9,375 nt of DNA from Anaerolineaceae bacterium (lineage in GTDB: Bacteria > Chloroflexota > Anaerolineae > Anaerolineales > Anaerolineaceae). The position numbers were made by a program, and so were the translations under genes. The stretch covers positions 1 through 9,375 of the forward strand of contig DLXG01000308.1 of assembly GCA_003448875.1 (NCBI GenBank), read 5' to 3'. Shown in pieces: positions 1-5,440 of the stretch; position 1 is the stretch's first letter; each line of letters starts with the position of its first letter. A model generated the notes under the pieces. It made no database searches, was not told the DNA's origin, and worked only from the letters and a program-made list of their open reading frames with translations.

Positions 1-1253
1 CGAAAGGTGAAAAATCACCCGGCAGGGATTTGACATACTTCCGTGTGGAATTCGATGCCAGCCGGCCGGATTTGAAAGAAAAATTCGAGTCATATTACGG
101 CCCGCAGCCGCGCCGCTTGAATGTAGTCTTTCCGTTCAACGACTTTGACCGCCAGGTTAGCATCTGGTATGAAGCCTACAACAAAGGACGCATGGTAGCG
201 CGGGCCGGGACGGTGGCCGGATTGGACCCGGCCAGAAATTACTATCTTTTCAAAGCCGATCCGCGCACCGGTGAAGTGCTGGCAAAAGAAGGGTACTGGT
301 TGGCGTCCGGCGAACCGGCAGAATACGACAAGAGCACGCCGGAATACACCATGACCTACACCGGTAAGGACGGCAAAACCAGACAACTGCCCGTGTACTG
401 CAAGCCGATCACCCGGGTCAAACTGGTGATCCGCGAGCTACGCGAGCTGGCGTATGTCTTACTGCGCTCATCCAGTATCTACGATGCGATCAACATCAGC
501 GAGCAGCTGCTGGCATTGTGGGAATTGACCGGCCACCGCTGGGCCGGTGTGCCGTTGATTGTGGAGCGCAAACCAGTGCAGATCATGTGCCCGGATGAGA
601 ACGGCAATCGCACCTATCGGGAAAAATGGCTGGTGCAGTTCCAGGCCGATCCGTTATGGAGCGAGCAGAAACTACTGGGCATGAACGCTGAAGCCCTGCG
701 GCTGGCCTCTGGTGTGGTAGATGCCAGCAGAGCCATAGCCGCCTTGCCGACCGGGATACAGGCAGACGAAGATGATGAAGATGAAGATTACATCGAAGCG
801 GAAGAACCAGATGGCTGGGAGGTGAACGCACCAGAAGTGGAGGAAGCGGATGAGGTCATCGAACCGCAGCCGGTCGTTGTGAGCGGGAAAACCAACGGTG
901 CGCGTCCTTATCCGCCGGAACAGTTGAAAAGTCATCTGTTTGAAGCGGCGGAGAAACTACCGGAAGCAAGCGCGAAGATGATCTCGGAGGTTGCCGCGTC
1001 TCTGGAATACGTTTACATGAGCAAGGTCAAAAGAAAAATGTTTCTCAACTGGCTGTGTGGCAAGGAATCGCTGCGGGAGATTGATAAGCGGTTGACTGCT
1101 GCGTTGCATAGATGGCTTAAGCCGATGTATCAGCCGGAGAATGCCGTCTATGTACCGACCGACAAATTTGCTTTCGAGGAAGCAAACCTGGCATTAAACG
1201 AGTACCTGATGCAGATTGGGCAGATTGAACTGCCAATGGAGAACGAACAATGA
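1..1253 (+). CDS. Phage early protein of uncertain function, 5'-truncated; possibly recombination-directionality-factor-like
   Basis: The reading frame is open from base 3 to the stop at 1251-1253. The first start-like codon is a TTG at 30, but the frame before it is open and reads plausibly (KGEKSPGRD), so the gene probably begins outside the window. The N-terminal two thirds look like a compact domain, with phrases such as a YG..P..L.V.FPF stretch and a later VPLIVERKP...REKWLVQF block. These remind me of phage proteins annotated as gp3-like recombination directionality factors, but that is recall of family style, not a proven match. A highly acidic linker (about bases 764-880, rich in Asp and Glu) joins it to a C-terminal helical domain of about 100 residues (KRKMFLNWLCGKESL...ALHRWLKP). 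The stop overlaps the exonuclease start by ATGA, implying one operon and coupled translation. Coding status is secure; function is not. Confidence 0.8.
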   Translation, partial: KGEKSPGRDLTYFRVEFDASRPDLKEKFESYYGPQPRRLNVVFPFNDFDRQVSIWYEAYNKGRMVARAGTVAGLDPARNYYLFKADPRTGEVLAKEGYWLASGEPAEYDKSTPEYTMTYTGKDGKTRQLPVYCKPITRVKLVIRELRELAYVLLRSSSIYDAINISEQLLALWELTGHRWAGVPLIVERKPVQIMCPDENGNRTYREKWLVQFQADPLWSEQKLLGMNAEALRLASGVVDASRAIAALPTGIQADEDDEDEDYIEAEEPDGWEVNAPEVEEADEVIEPQPVVVSGKTNGARPYPPEQLKSHLFEAAEKLPEASAKMISEVAASLEYVYMSKVKRKMFLNWLCGKESLREIDKRLTAALHRWLKPMYQPENAVYVPTDKFAFEEANLALNEYLMQIGQIELPMENEQ

Positions 1254-1912
1254 AACGACTGTTTTTTGACATTGAAACTGTACTAAACCCGGGTGTGATA
1301 GACCTCATGCCAGAGCCTGCCGCACCGGCGAACCTGAAGGACCCCGAAAAAATAACCGCTGCGATTGAAGAAAAGAAGCGAGAGATGATTGAGAAGGCGG
1401 CTCTTGATGCAGACTACGGCAGAATTCTTTCGATTGGTTACTCAAGCGGGGATGGGGATAACGTACACGTTATGGTGAATGAGGATGTGTATCCGGATTG
1501 TTTTCTCTACAACAATTCCGAAGAACAAATGCTGAAAGCTTTCTGGAATCTTTTCAAGGAATGCGGTGGAGCGTGTGTTGGCTACAACATTCTTGGCTTT
1601 GATTTACCTTACCTGATGCGGCGTTCGATGGCGCTGGGCGTAAAGCTGCCGTTTATTCCCAACCTGGCCAAGTATCGCACCGAGCCGATAACAGATTTGA
1701 TGATGATCATCTACAACTGGGGCAGCGACAAATACAAATCCTTAAAGCAGGTAGCGAAGTTGTACGGCATTGAAAACGGCGCACCTGAGGTTGGTGGAAG
1801 TATGGTTAGCGGTCTGGATGCCGAGCAATTGATTGCATACCAGATCAGCGATGTGAAGTTGGTGATGGCGTTGTACGAGAAGATGAACGGTGTTTATTTT
1901 GTCCATCGTTAG
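1250..1912 (+). CDS. PolB-like 3'-5' exonuclease (DnaQ/RNase H fold)
   Basis: This 220-aa protein shows the three motifs of DEDDy exonucleases. Exo I is FFDIET with D7 and E9. Exo II is GYNILGFDLPYL with N113 and D118. Exo III is YQISD with Y197 and D201. The arrangement fits the predicted PolB-like 3'-5' exonuclease family rather than a full polymerase, because no polymerase domain follows. Members use two metal ions held by the acidic residues to remove nucleotides from DNA 3' ends. In phages they sit in replication or recombination modules, where proofreading, end-processing or recombination roles are proposed. The start ATG overlaps the previous stop (ATGA). Lengths near 200-230 aa are usual for such stand-alone domains. 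Family call confident; exact in vivo role inferred. Confidence 0.88.
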   Translation: MKRLFFDIETVLNPGVIDLMPEPAAPANLKDPEKITAAIEEKKREMIEKAALDADYGRILSIGYSSGDGDNVHVMVNEDVYPDCFLYNNSEEQMLKAFWNLFKECGGACVGYNILGFDLPYLMRRSMALGVKLPFIPNLAKYRTEPITDLMMIIYNWGSDKYKSLKQVAKLYGIENGAPEVGGSMVSGLDAEQLIAYQISDVKLVMALYEKMNGVYFVHR

Positions 1913-1919
1913 CTCAAAA

Positions 1920-1988
1920 TCGGTTGTCATGCGTCGGCGGCGTCCTCCTCGCACGCCGAGCCGGAGAGCGTAACCGGCAGACAAGGAG
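1920..1988 (+). promoter_or_regulatory. Structured leader that may mask the ribosome binding site of the next gene
   Basis: The gap between the exonuclease and the next gene folds on paper into a closed element. CGGTT (1921-1925) pairs with AACCG (1972-1976). Inside, CGGC+GGCGT (1935-1943) pairs with ACGCC (1953-1957) and GCCG (1960-1963), with a two-base GA bulge. The 9-base apical loop (1944-1952) contains CTCCT (1945-1949), the exact complement of AGGAG (1984-1988) in the Shine-Dalgarno of the downstream gene. A loop-to-SD interaction could therefore control translation. The base pairing is seen; a regulatory function is inference. Confidence 0.35.
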
Positions 1989-1994
1989 TTGAAA

Positions 1995-2189
1995 ATGATG
2001 GAAATCAATCGCGAGTTGAACGAAAAACTGATTGAGAACGCAGACGCAACAGATGGGACTGCGTTCACCGAGTGGATTTTGGAGGCGATTGCAGTTGCCT
2101 TATACCGAATCGCGAATGCGCTTGAGAAACAGAACGAAGAAGCCGAATTGGAGCGCGAGCGGCAGGAGATTAAAAATGGCACATGCTGA
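1995..2189 (+). CDS. Small helical phage protein, unknown function
   Basis: A 64-aa protein beginning MMEINREL. I chose ATG 1995 because AAGGAG at 1983-1988 lies 6 bases upstream; a TTG at 1989 is in frame but directly abuts the SD. The sequence is almost entirely helix-friendly: an amphipathic stretch (TEWILEAIAVALYRIANALEKQ, about residues 25-46) is followed by a charged Glu/Arg-rich tail (NEEAELERERQEI) that could form a coiled coil. No enzyme motif, membrane segment or signal peptide is visible. It sits in the early operon and its 3' end overlaps the following gene by 14 bases, suggesting coupled translation. I do not recognise a family. Confidence 0.7.
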   Translation: MMEINRELNEKLIENADATDGTAFTEWILEAIAVALYRIANALEKQNEEAELERERQEIKNGTC

Positions 2190-2478
2190 CAAGGAAACAA
2201 GAATGAATAGAAAGCAATCCGTGTTCGCAAACGGTACGCAATTCTTGGCATGGCGCAGTAGAAACTGTACGCGTTGTGTAAAACAATGGGCCGAAAATAA
2301 ATATTCCTGTGAAATTGAAAAGGCTTTAGACGCTGCTTACATCAACGATGGCCTTGTTGACAGGAAAATACTTGAACGTATGGGGTTTTCAATGAATGCA
2401 ATCGAATACACATGGGATTGTCCAGAACGCGTATTAAACGAATCGGTCGAATCGTTCAATAATGCAGAACCTTATTAA
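2176..2478 (+). CDS. Four-cysteine phage protein, possible metal-binding
   Basis: A 100-aa protein. ATG 2176 is preceded by AGGAG (2164-2168, 7-base spacing); an alternative ATG at 2203 with AAGGA (2191-2195) is also possible, giving 91 aa. Cysteines at 31 and 34 (RNCTRCVKQW), 45 (YSCEIEKAL) and 82 (WDCPERV) form a CxxC-x10-C-x36-C pattern that could bind one zinc ion or iron. The overall pattern, NGTQFLAW then RNC.RCV, an IEKAL helix, and a final WDCPER, is like small uncharacterised proteins in many phage early regions. No catalytic motif is seen. It is the last gene before the tRNA-like element. Coding status is well supported by the SD and the conserved-looking Cys/Trp pattern; function is unknown. 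Confidence 0.75.
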   Translation: MAHADKETRMNRKQSVFANGTQFLAWRSRNCTRCVKQWAENKYSCEIEKALDAAYINDGLVDRKILERMGFSMNAIEYTWDCPERVLNESVESFNNAEPY

Positions 2479-2493
2479 CCGAAACAACAATAC

Positions 2494-2601
2494 TGGCGGG
2501 CGGTGTGGTGGGAACACGCGGGAGAGTTGCTAACTGCGGGCTTCCTGCTGGTGGGACCGCAGACCAGACCAGCAAATCAGGTTCGAATCCTGACCCGCCA
2601 C
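2494..2601 (+). tRNA. tRNA-like RNA with intact acceptor and T arms but an abnormal interior
   Basis: TGGCGGG (2494-2500) pairs perfectly over 7 bp with CCCGCCA (2594-2600). Directly before the 3' strand is a perfect T arm: TCAGG, the canonical loop TTCGAAT (2582-2588), CCTGA. A D-like arm GTGT-GGTGGGA-ACAC (2503-2517) contains a GG able to contact the T loop. The remaining interior is too long: 76 bases lie between the acceptor and T arms, against about 41 in class I tRNAs. A cloverleaf can be drawn with anticodon stem GGGAG/CTTCC (2520-2524/2541-2545), a 16-base loop and a 7-bp variable arm TGCTGGT/ACCAGCA (2546-2552/2568-2574). No normal 7-base anticodon loop with U33 on a 5-bp stem is found, so no anticodon is assigned. 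TTGCTAA (2527-2533) resembles a Ser-GCT loop but has only two closing pairs. Discriminator would be C2601 and CCA is not encoded after it. It may be a divergent tRNA, a decayed tRNA or a distinct tRNA-like RNA. Confidence 0.6.
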
Positions 2602-2605
2602 ATAG

Positions 2606-2629
2606 CCGGATGATCCCCCCCTCATCCGG
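2606..2629 (+). other. Perfect 8-bp hairpin just after the tRNA-like RNA
   Basis: CCGGATGA (2606-2613) pairs with TCATCCGG (2622-2629) around an 8-base loop of one T and seven C. It starts four bases after the tRNA-like element. There is no T tract, so it is not a standard intrinsic terminator. It could be a 3' processing or stabilising element. The C-run of the loop is complementary to the G-run at 2645-2649 and could pair with it. Structure is seen; role is inferred. Confidence 0.5.
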
Positions 2630-2644
2630 TGAACCCCACCTCCC

Positions 2645-2703
2645 GGGGGCGGAGGCGCGTTGCGGCAATTACAGGTATAAGCGACTTCCGCCCCCTACAA
2701 GGA
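2645..2703 (+). promoter_or_regulatory. GC-rich leader stem directly ahead of a ribosome binding site
   Basis: GGGGGCGGA (2645-2653) pairs with TCCGCCCCC (2687-2695), a 9-bp stem around a 33-base loop. The SD-like AAGGA (2699-2703) begins four bases after the stem and lies 6 bases before ATG 2710. A competing small hairpin CCTCC/GGAGG (2639-2643/2651-2655) shares bases with the stem, so two alternative folds exist. I do not recognise a riboswitch consensus. A translational control leader or a small RNA remain possible. Confidence 0.4.
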
Positions 2704-2709
2704 CAAAAC

Positions 2710-2898
2710 ATGATCGAGATTGATACACACTCTAAACTTCCAAAGCAGTTTGCGTACCGAACATTTGTTGTTCGCGATGACCGTGAAGCGGCATTATTGG
2801 CTGGTGATATGCACGCTTATTACTGGCGCAGCCGCAAGATGCTATTTATTCCGATCGGAAAAGTTGAACCGGTGATTCACGACAGCGAGGAAGTATGA
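2710..2898 (+). CDS. Small phage protein, unknown function
   Basis: A 62-aa protein (MIEIDTHSKLPKQFAYRTF...). I chose ATG 2710 because AAGGA lies 6 bases before it; the frame stays open further upstream, but that would run back into the structured leader stem. The protein is a mix of strands and short helices, with a repeated basic/aromatic patch (MHAYYWRSRKMLFIPIG). No cysteines, membrane segment or known motif is visible. It ends in an ATGA overlap with the next gene, so it belongs to the replication operon. I do not recognise a family. The clear SD, operon packing and lack of a better frame support it as real. Confidence 0.65.
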   Translation: MIEIDTHSKLPKQFAYRTFVVRDDREAALLAGDMHAYYWRSRKMLFIPIGKVEPVIHDSEEV

Positions 2899-3284
2899 GA
2901 CCAGAGGAATATTTTGCAGAACTGGCAGGTTCAATTGGTGAGCAGGATGAGCAGAAAATTTTGAAGATACTTTCGGCGCATGTTGGCGAGGAAAACGCCA
3001 TTGATTTGAAATCGCTGACGATCCAGGCTTTTGGGGAATATACAACCAGCACAGAACGAAAAACACGTTTGGTGCTGGAAAGTCTGGTGACCAAATATCA
3101 CGTCCCGGTTGGGGCATATTCTGGAAAAGCAGGGAGATTTATTTGCAAAGATGATGAAGAGATTGAACGGGTTACCGCGGATTTAGAAGCACGCAAACAG
3201 GCGCTGGAAGAACGCATCCGGGCGTTACGCGGTGCAGAAGTAATGAAGATCGAACGAATTTGGCAAGCGGGACTTTGGAGATAA
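2895..3284 (+). CDS. Probable winged-helix DNA-binding protein of the replication module
   Basis: A 129-aa protein starting at the ATGA overlap with the gene before. After a helical N-terminus comes a block (about residues 36-90) with the shape of a helix-turn-helix/winged helix: IDLKSLTIQAFGEY, then RKTRLVLESLVTKYHVPVGAYSGKAGRFIC. The phrase 'LV.KYHVPVG....G.FI' matches the recognition helix and wing seen in many phage HTH proteins that choose a preset response. A long charged helix follows (DEEIERVTADLEARKQALEERIRALRG, about 87-113), likely a coiled coil for dimerisation. Directly followed, two bases after its stop, by the replisome organizer, so a role in replication initiation or its control is reasonable. 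Fold call moderate; function inferred. Confidence 0.72.
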   Translation: MRPEEYFAELAGSIGEQDEQKILKILSAHVGEENAIDLKSLTIQAFGEYTTSTERKTRLVLESLVTKYHVPVGAYSGKAGRFICKDDEEIERVTADLEARKQALEERIRALRGAEVMKIERIWQAGLWR

Positions 3285-3286
3285 AC

Positions 3287-4207
3287 ATGAGCGATTACTG
3301 GGTCAAGTTATACACAGAAATTCTTGATGATCCGAAAATGGGGGTTTTGCCAGATCGCCTCTGGCGGAGGGTTATCGAGTTGTTTCTACTGGCCGGAAAA
3401 TTATGCACGGATAAATCCGGCCTGCTGCCCGACACCAAACAACTGGCCTGGCTGCTGCGTTTACCGGCTGACGAATTAGAACAAGACCTCAACGAACTGA
3501 CCAACACGGGAATAATACAAAAAACAAACAATGGCTGGCTGGTAGTGAATTTTAAAAAGCGACAGGAAAAGAGTGATGTATCCGAGCGGGTGCGCAGGTA
3601 TCGTGAACGTACTCATCGGAAACAATATTACAACGAAACGGATACTCATTCCGAAGATCATACCAACAATGATGTAACGGAAGCCAAACAAAACGTTACA
3701 AATGATGTAACGCAAATGAAACGAAACGTTACACAGATTAACAGAAACAGATTAACAGAAACAGAAACAGACTCAGAAGCAGCTGCAGCTGCTATAGCCC
3801 AGGCGGGCGAAAAAAGCGCAAAAATTCCGAAAAAACCACCTGATCCGTTGGCTTTAGAACAACCCCAAGAGCCAAAAGCCGTTATTGACCAGGACATTGG
3901 CCGTCTTTATCGCGAATACGAATCCAATTTTGGGGCATTGACGCCGCTCATCGCTGAACGACTTGGCGATTTGGCAGATCACTACCCGCGCGATTGGATC
4001 AGTGCGGCTTTTTGTGAGGCAGTCACTCACGAGGCGCGCAATCTGAAATACGTCGAGGCAATCCTCAAGCGCTGGAAACGCGAAGGGTTTCAATCGAACC
4101 ACCCCAAACCGCGTCAAAACGGCAAAAATCCTCCGCAGCAGCAGCCCGAAGAGCCGAAATACACGCCGGAGCAAATCTACGAAGACCTGTACGGAGAAAA
4201 ACCATGA
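3287..4207 (+). CDS. Phage replisome organizer (DnaD-like replication initiation protein)
   Basis: A 306-aa protein; ATG 3287 follows GGAG (3277-3280). An N-terminal domain (about 1-90: YWVKLYTEILDDPKMGVLPDRLWRRVIELFLLAG...) matches the style of phage replisome-organizer N-terminal winged-helix domains. A basic stretch (RVRRYRERTHRKQ, 101-113) follows. A polar, low-complexity linker (about 114-200) contains a tandem 11-residue repeat, NDVTEAKQNVT / NDVTQMKRNVT (128-149), and an Ala run. The C-terminal domain (about 203-268: IGRLYREYESNFGALTP...AVTHEARNLKYVEAILKRWKREGF) is a clear DnaD/DnaB_2 domain, the helicase-loading helper. Such proteins bind the phage origin and recruit the loader and host helicase; the loader gene overlaps its end by ATGA. 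The repeats in the linker DNA are candidate origin iterons. Confidence 0.88.
   Translation: MSDYWVKLYTEILDDPKMGVLPDRLWRRVIELFLLAGKLCTDKSGLLPDTKQLAWLLRLPADELEQDLNELTNTGIIQKTNNGWLVVNFKKRQEKSDVSERVRRYRERTHRKQYYNETDTHSEDHTNNDVTEAKQNVTNDVTQMKRNVTQINRNRLTETETDSEAAAAAIAQAGEKSAKIPKKPPDPLALEQPQEPKAVIDQDIGRLYREYESNFGALTPLIAERLGDLADHYPRDWISAAFCEAVTHEARNLKYVEAILKRWKREGFQSNHPKPRQNGKNPPQQQPEEPKYTPEQIYEDLYGEKP
3668..3733 (+). repeat. Two 33-bp tandem repeats with iteron-like inverted elements; candidate replication origin
   Basis: Units 3668-3700 and 3701-3733 both begin AATGATGTAACG and end AAACGTTACA. Within each unit TGTAACG is followed 14 bases later by its reverse complement CGTTACA, at 3673/3694 and 3706/3727. 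The sites alternate in orientation with exact 33-bp periodicity, about three helical turns. They lie inside the linker-coding part of the replisome organizer gene, as phage origins often do (lambda O). The repeat is directly visible; origin function is inference. Confidence 0.65.
3734..3761 (+). repeat. Perfect 14-bp direct repeat, A-rich
   Basis: CAGATTAACAGAAA occurs twice back to back (3734-3747, 3748-3761), directly after the 33-bp repeats, followed by further CAGAAA and CAGACTCAG copies. Purine- and A-rich on this strand. Fourteen bases is not a multiple of three, so the copies are read in different frames, giving QINRNRLTETETD. This suggests the DNA, not the peptide, is what is repeated. 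It could be an unwinding or protein-binding region next to the iterons. Confidence 0.6.
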
Positions 4208-5112
4208 CGATCTGGTCACGCATTTGGCCAAGAGAGCTGGAAGTTTACAAATCCAACCCAAAAGCCATTCCGATGGGTGGCGGTCCATACCCGAACTTGT
4301 GCAGTAACTGTGGCGGCCACGGAGTGATGATGGTATTTGTGATTGACGGCGGGCCTTACCCTTCACCGGTTGGAAAGGTCAAATGGCTGGACTTGCCGGA
4401 AAATCCTCCCGATCCGCAGACACCTAGCAAATCAGGTTGGTATTCGGGCAAACTTGAAGTGTCACATTGCCCGGTTTGCAAGGATGGGCGCATGGACGCT
4501 TATATCCAGCAGAACTGTGGTTTGAGCGGAAGTGACCTGTGGGTGAGCATCGAGGATTTCAAGACTAGCGGCGTTAACGCGGAAAAAATTACAGCAAAAC
4601 AAGTTGCTGCTTCACTGCTGGCCATGAACCAGTCGCCGAACGGGTTTGTGGTTTTCACCGGCGGTTATGGGGTTGGTAAAACCCATTTACTTAAAGCCAT
4701 CACCAATGGCTTTCGCTTAGTCCGAGTGATGGCTAAATACAGCACGATGACAGACTTGCTGGCTGAAATTCGTGAGCGATTTGGGGATGATCATGGTGTG
4801 CGGGCAGTGGAGGATGCGATTGACGACCTGCGCCGGGCCAAAGTGCTATGCATTGACGAAATGGACCGCGTTAACCCAACGACCTGGGCGAAAGAGACCA
4901 TCTTCCGCCTGCTCAACTCACGTTATGACGAACGGGATAAATTATTGACCGTTATGGCTACCAACCTCGACATCAACAATATGCCGCCGGAATTGGGCTA
5001 TCTGGCCAGCCGATTTTCCGGCGGCATTGTAGTGCAAGTACCCGGACCGGATATGCGTCAGGCGCAGGGTATCAAGGCACGTAAAGAACTGCTAGAAGAG
5101 GTTTTGTCATGA
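4204..5112 (+). CDS. DnaC/DnaI-like AAA+ helicase loader
   Basis: A 302-aa protein overlapping the organizer stop by ATGA. The AAA+ core is clear: Walker A GGYGVGKT (153-160), Walker B VLCIDE (214-219), a sensor-1-like VMATN (251-255) and a probable arginine finger in LASRFSGG (R271). The N-terminal region holds two cysteine pairs, CSNC (33/36) and CPVC (89/92), separated by 52 residues, likely one zinc site like that of DnaI-type loaders though more widely split. These proteins bind ATP, hold the replicative DnaB-type helicase and place it on origin DNA opened by the initiator. No helicase or primase gene is seen in the window, so the phage may use the host helicase or encode one elsewhere. 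Confidence in the family is high. Confidence 0.9.
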   Translation: MTIWSRIWPRELEVYKSNPKAIPMGGGPYPNLCSNCGGHGVMMVFVIDGGPYPSPVGKVKWLDLPENPPDPQTPSKSGWYSGKLEVSHCPVCKDGRMDAYIQQNCGLSGSDLWVSIEDFKTSGVNAEKITAKQVAASLLAMNQSPNGFVVFTGGYGVGKTHLLKAITNGFRLVRVMAKYSTMTDLLAEIRERFGDDHGVRAVEDAIDDLRRAKVLCIDEMDRVNPTTWAKETIFRLLNSRYDERDKLLTVMATNLDINNMPPELGYLASRFSGGIVVQVPGPDMRQAQGIKARKELLEEVLS

Positions 5113-5285
5113 AATTCTTAATCGAAAAAAACTTGTGTCCGGTGGGCGAAGAGATTGAACGTGATATTGATCAATTACTGGCTCAACAAAGGCGCGAGGC
5201 GTCCACAGAACGCTCGGACGAAATTCACAATTTGCTCAAACATTATTATGCACATCGCAAGCAGTGTTTTGAGTGCATTGAATGA
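5109..5285 (+). CDS. 58-aa protein of unknown function
   Basis: A short frame starting at the ATGA overlap with the loader stop: MKFLIEKNLCPVGEEIERDI...KQCFECIE. It is very charged and helical, with a C-terminal Cys pair (CFEC, residues 53-56) and a single earlier Cys (10). The frame with the ATGA coupling and the good SD of the next gene just after its stop both argue that it is translated. I do not recognise a family. The location right behind the loader would fit a small accessory factor of replication, but nothing in the sequence proves that. Confidence 0.6.
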   Translation: MKFLIEKNLCPVGEEIERDIDQLLAQQRREASTERSDEIHNLLKHYYAHRKQCFECIE

Positions 5286-5298
5286 TAGGAGAAAAATA

Positions 5299-5427
5299 AT
5301 GAAAGATTACAAACCAAAGCAAATTGCCGGTTGGCTGGATTTGATCTTAATTTGCTTGTTGTCTTGGGTTTTGATCTTACTTGCCATAGTTTGGCTTCCA
5401 GAGATTGTAATATGGTTGATGAGGTAA
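5299..5427 (+). CDS. 42-aa single-pass membrane protein
   Basis: ATG 5299 is preceded by AGGAG (5287-5291, 7-base spacing). The 42-aa product has a short polar, basic N-terminus (MKDYKPKQIAG), then one long hydrophobic span (about residues 12-41, WLDLILICLLSWVLILLAIVWLPEIVIWLM). This could be one tilted helix or a hairpin broken at the proline. The frame continues upstream to 5155, but the SD and the absence of overlap favour the short form. Candidate roles are a host-membrane modulator, superinfection factor or holin-like protein. The location in the early module rather than next to a lysin argues against a holin. Function unknown. Confidence 0.6.
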   Translation: MKDYKPKQIAGWLDLILICLLSWVLILLAIVWLPEIVIWLMR

Positions 5428-5440
5428 CAGCGAAGATTTC

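Noticed and set aside
1742..2251. Minus-strand open frame of 169 codons
   Set aside because: Lies opposite the exonuclease and two small + strand genes that have SDs and overlaps; Ser/Phe-rich composition typical of an antisense frame.
2505..2723. Open frame of 72 codons across the tRNA-like element
   Set aside because: GTG start with no SD, Pro/Gly/Arg-rich peptide without domain character, and it runs through RNA structure and past the start of the better supported gene at 2710.
3778..3793. 16-bp perfect palindrome AGCAGCTGCAGCTGCT
   Set aside because: Explained by a run of GCA/GCT alanine codons in the organizer linker; not tied to the iteron spacing.
3854..4366. Minus-strand open frame of 170 codons
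   Set aside because: Antisense to the confident DnaD-like C-terminal domain and the loader; no recognisable motif.
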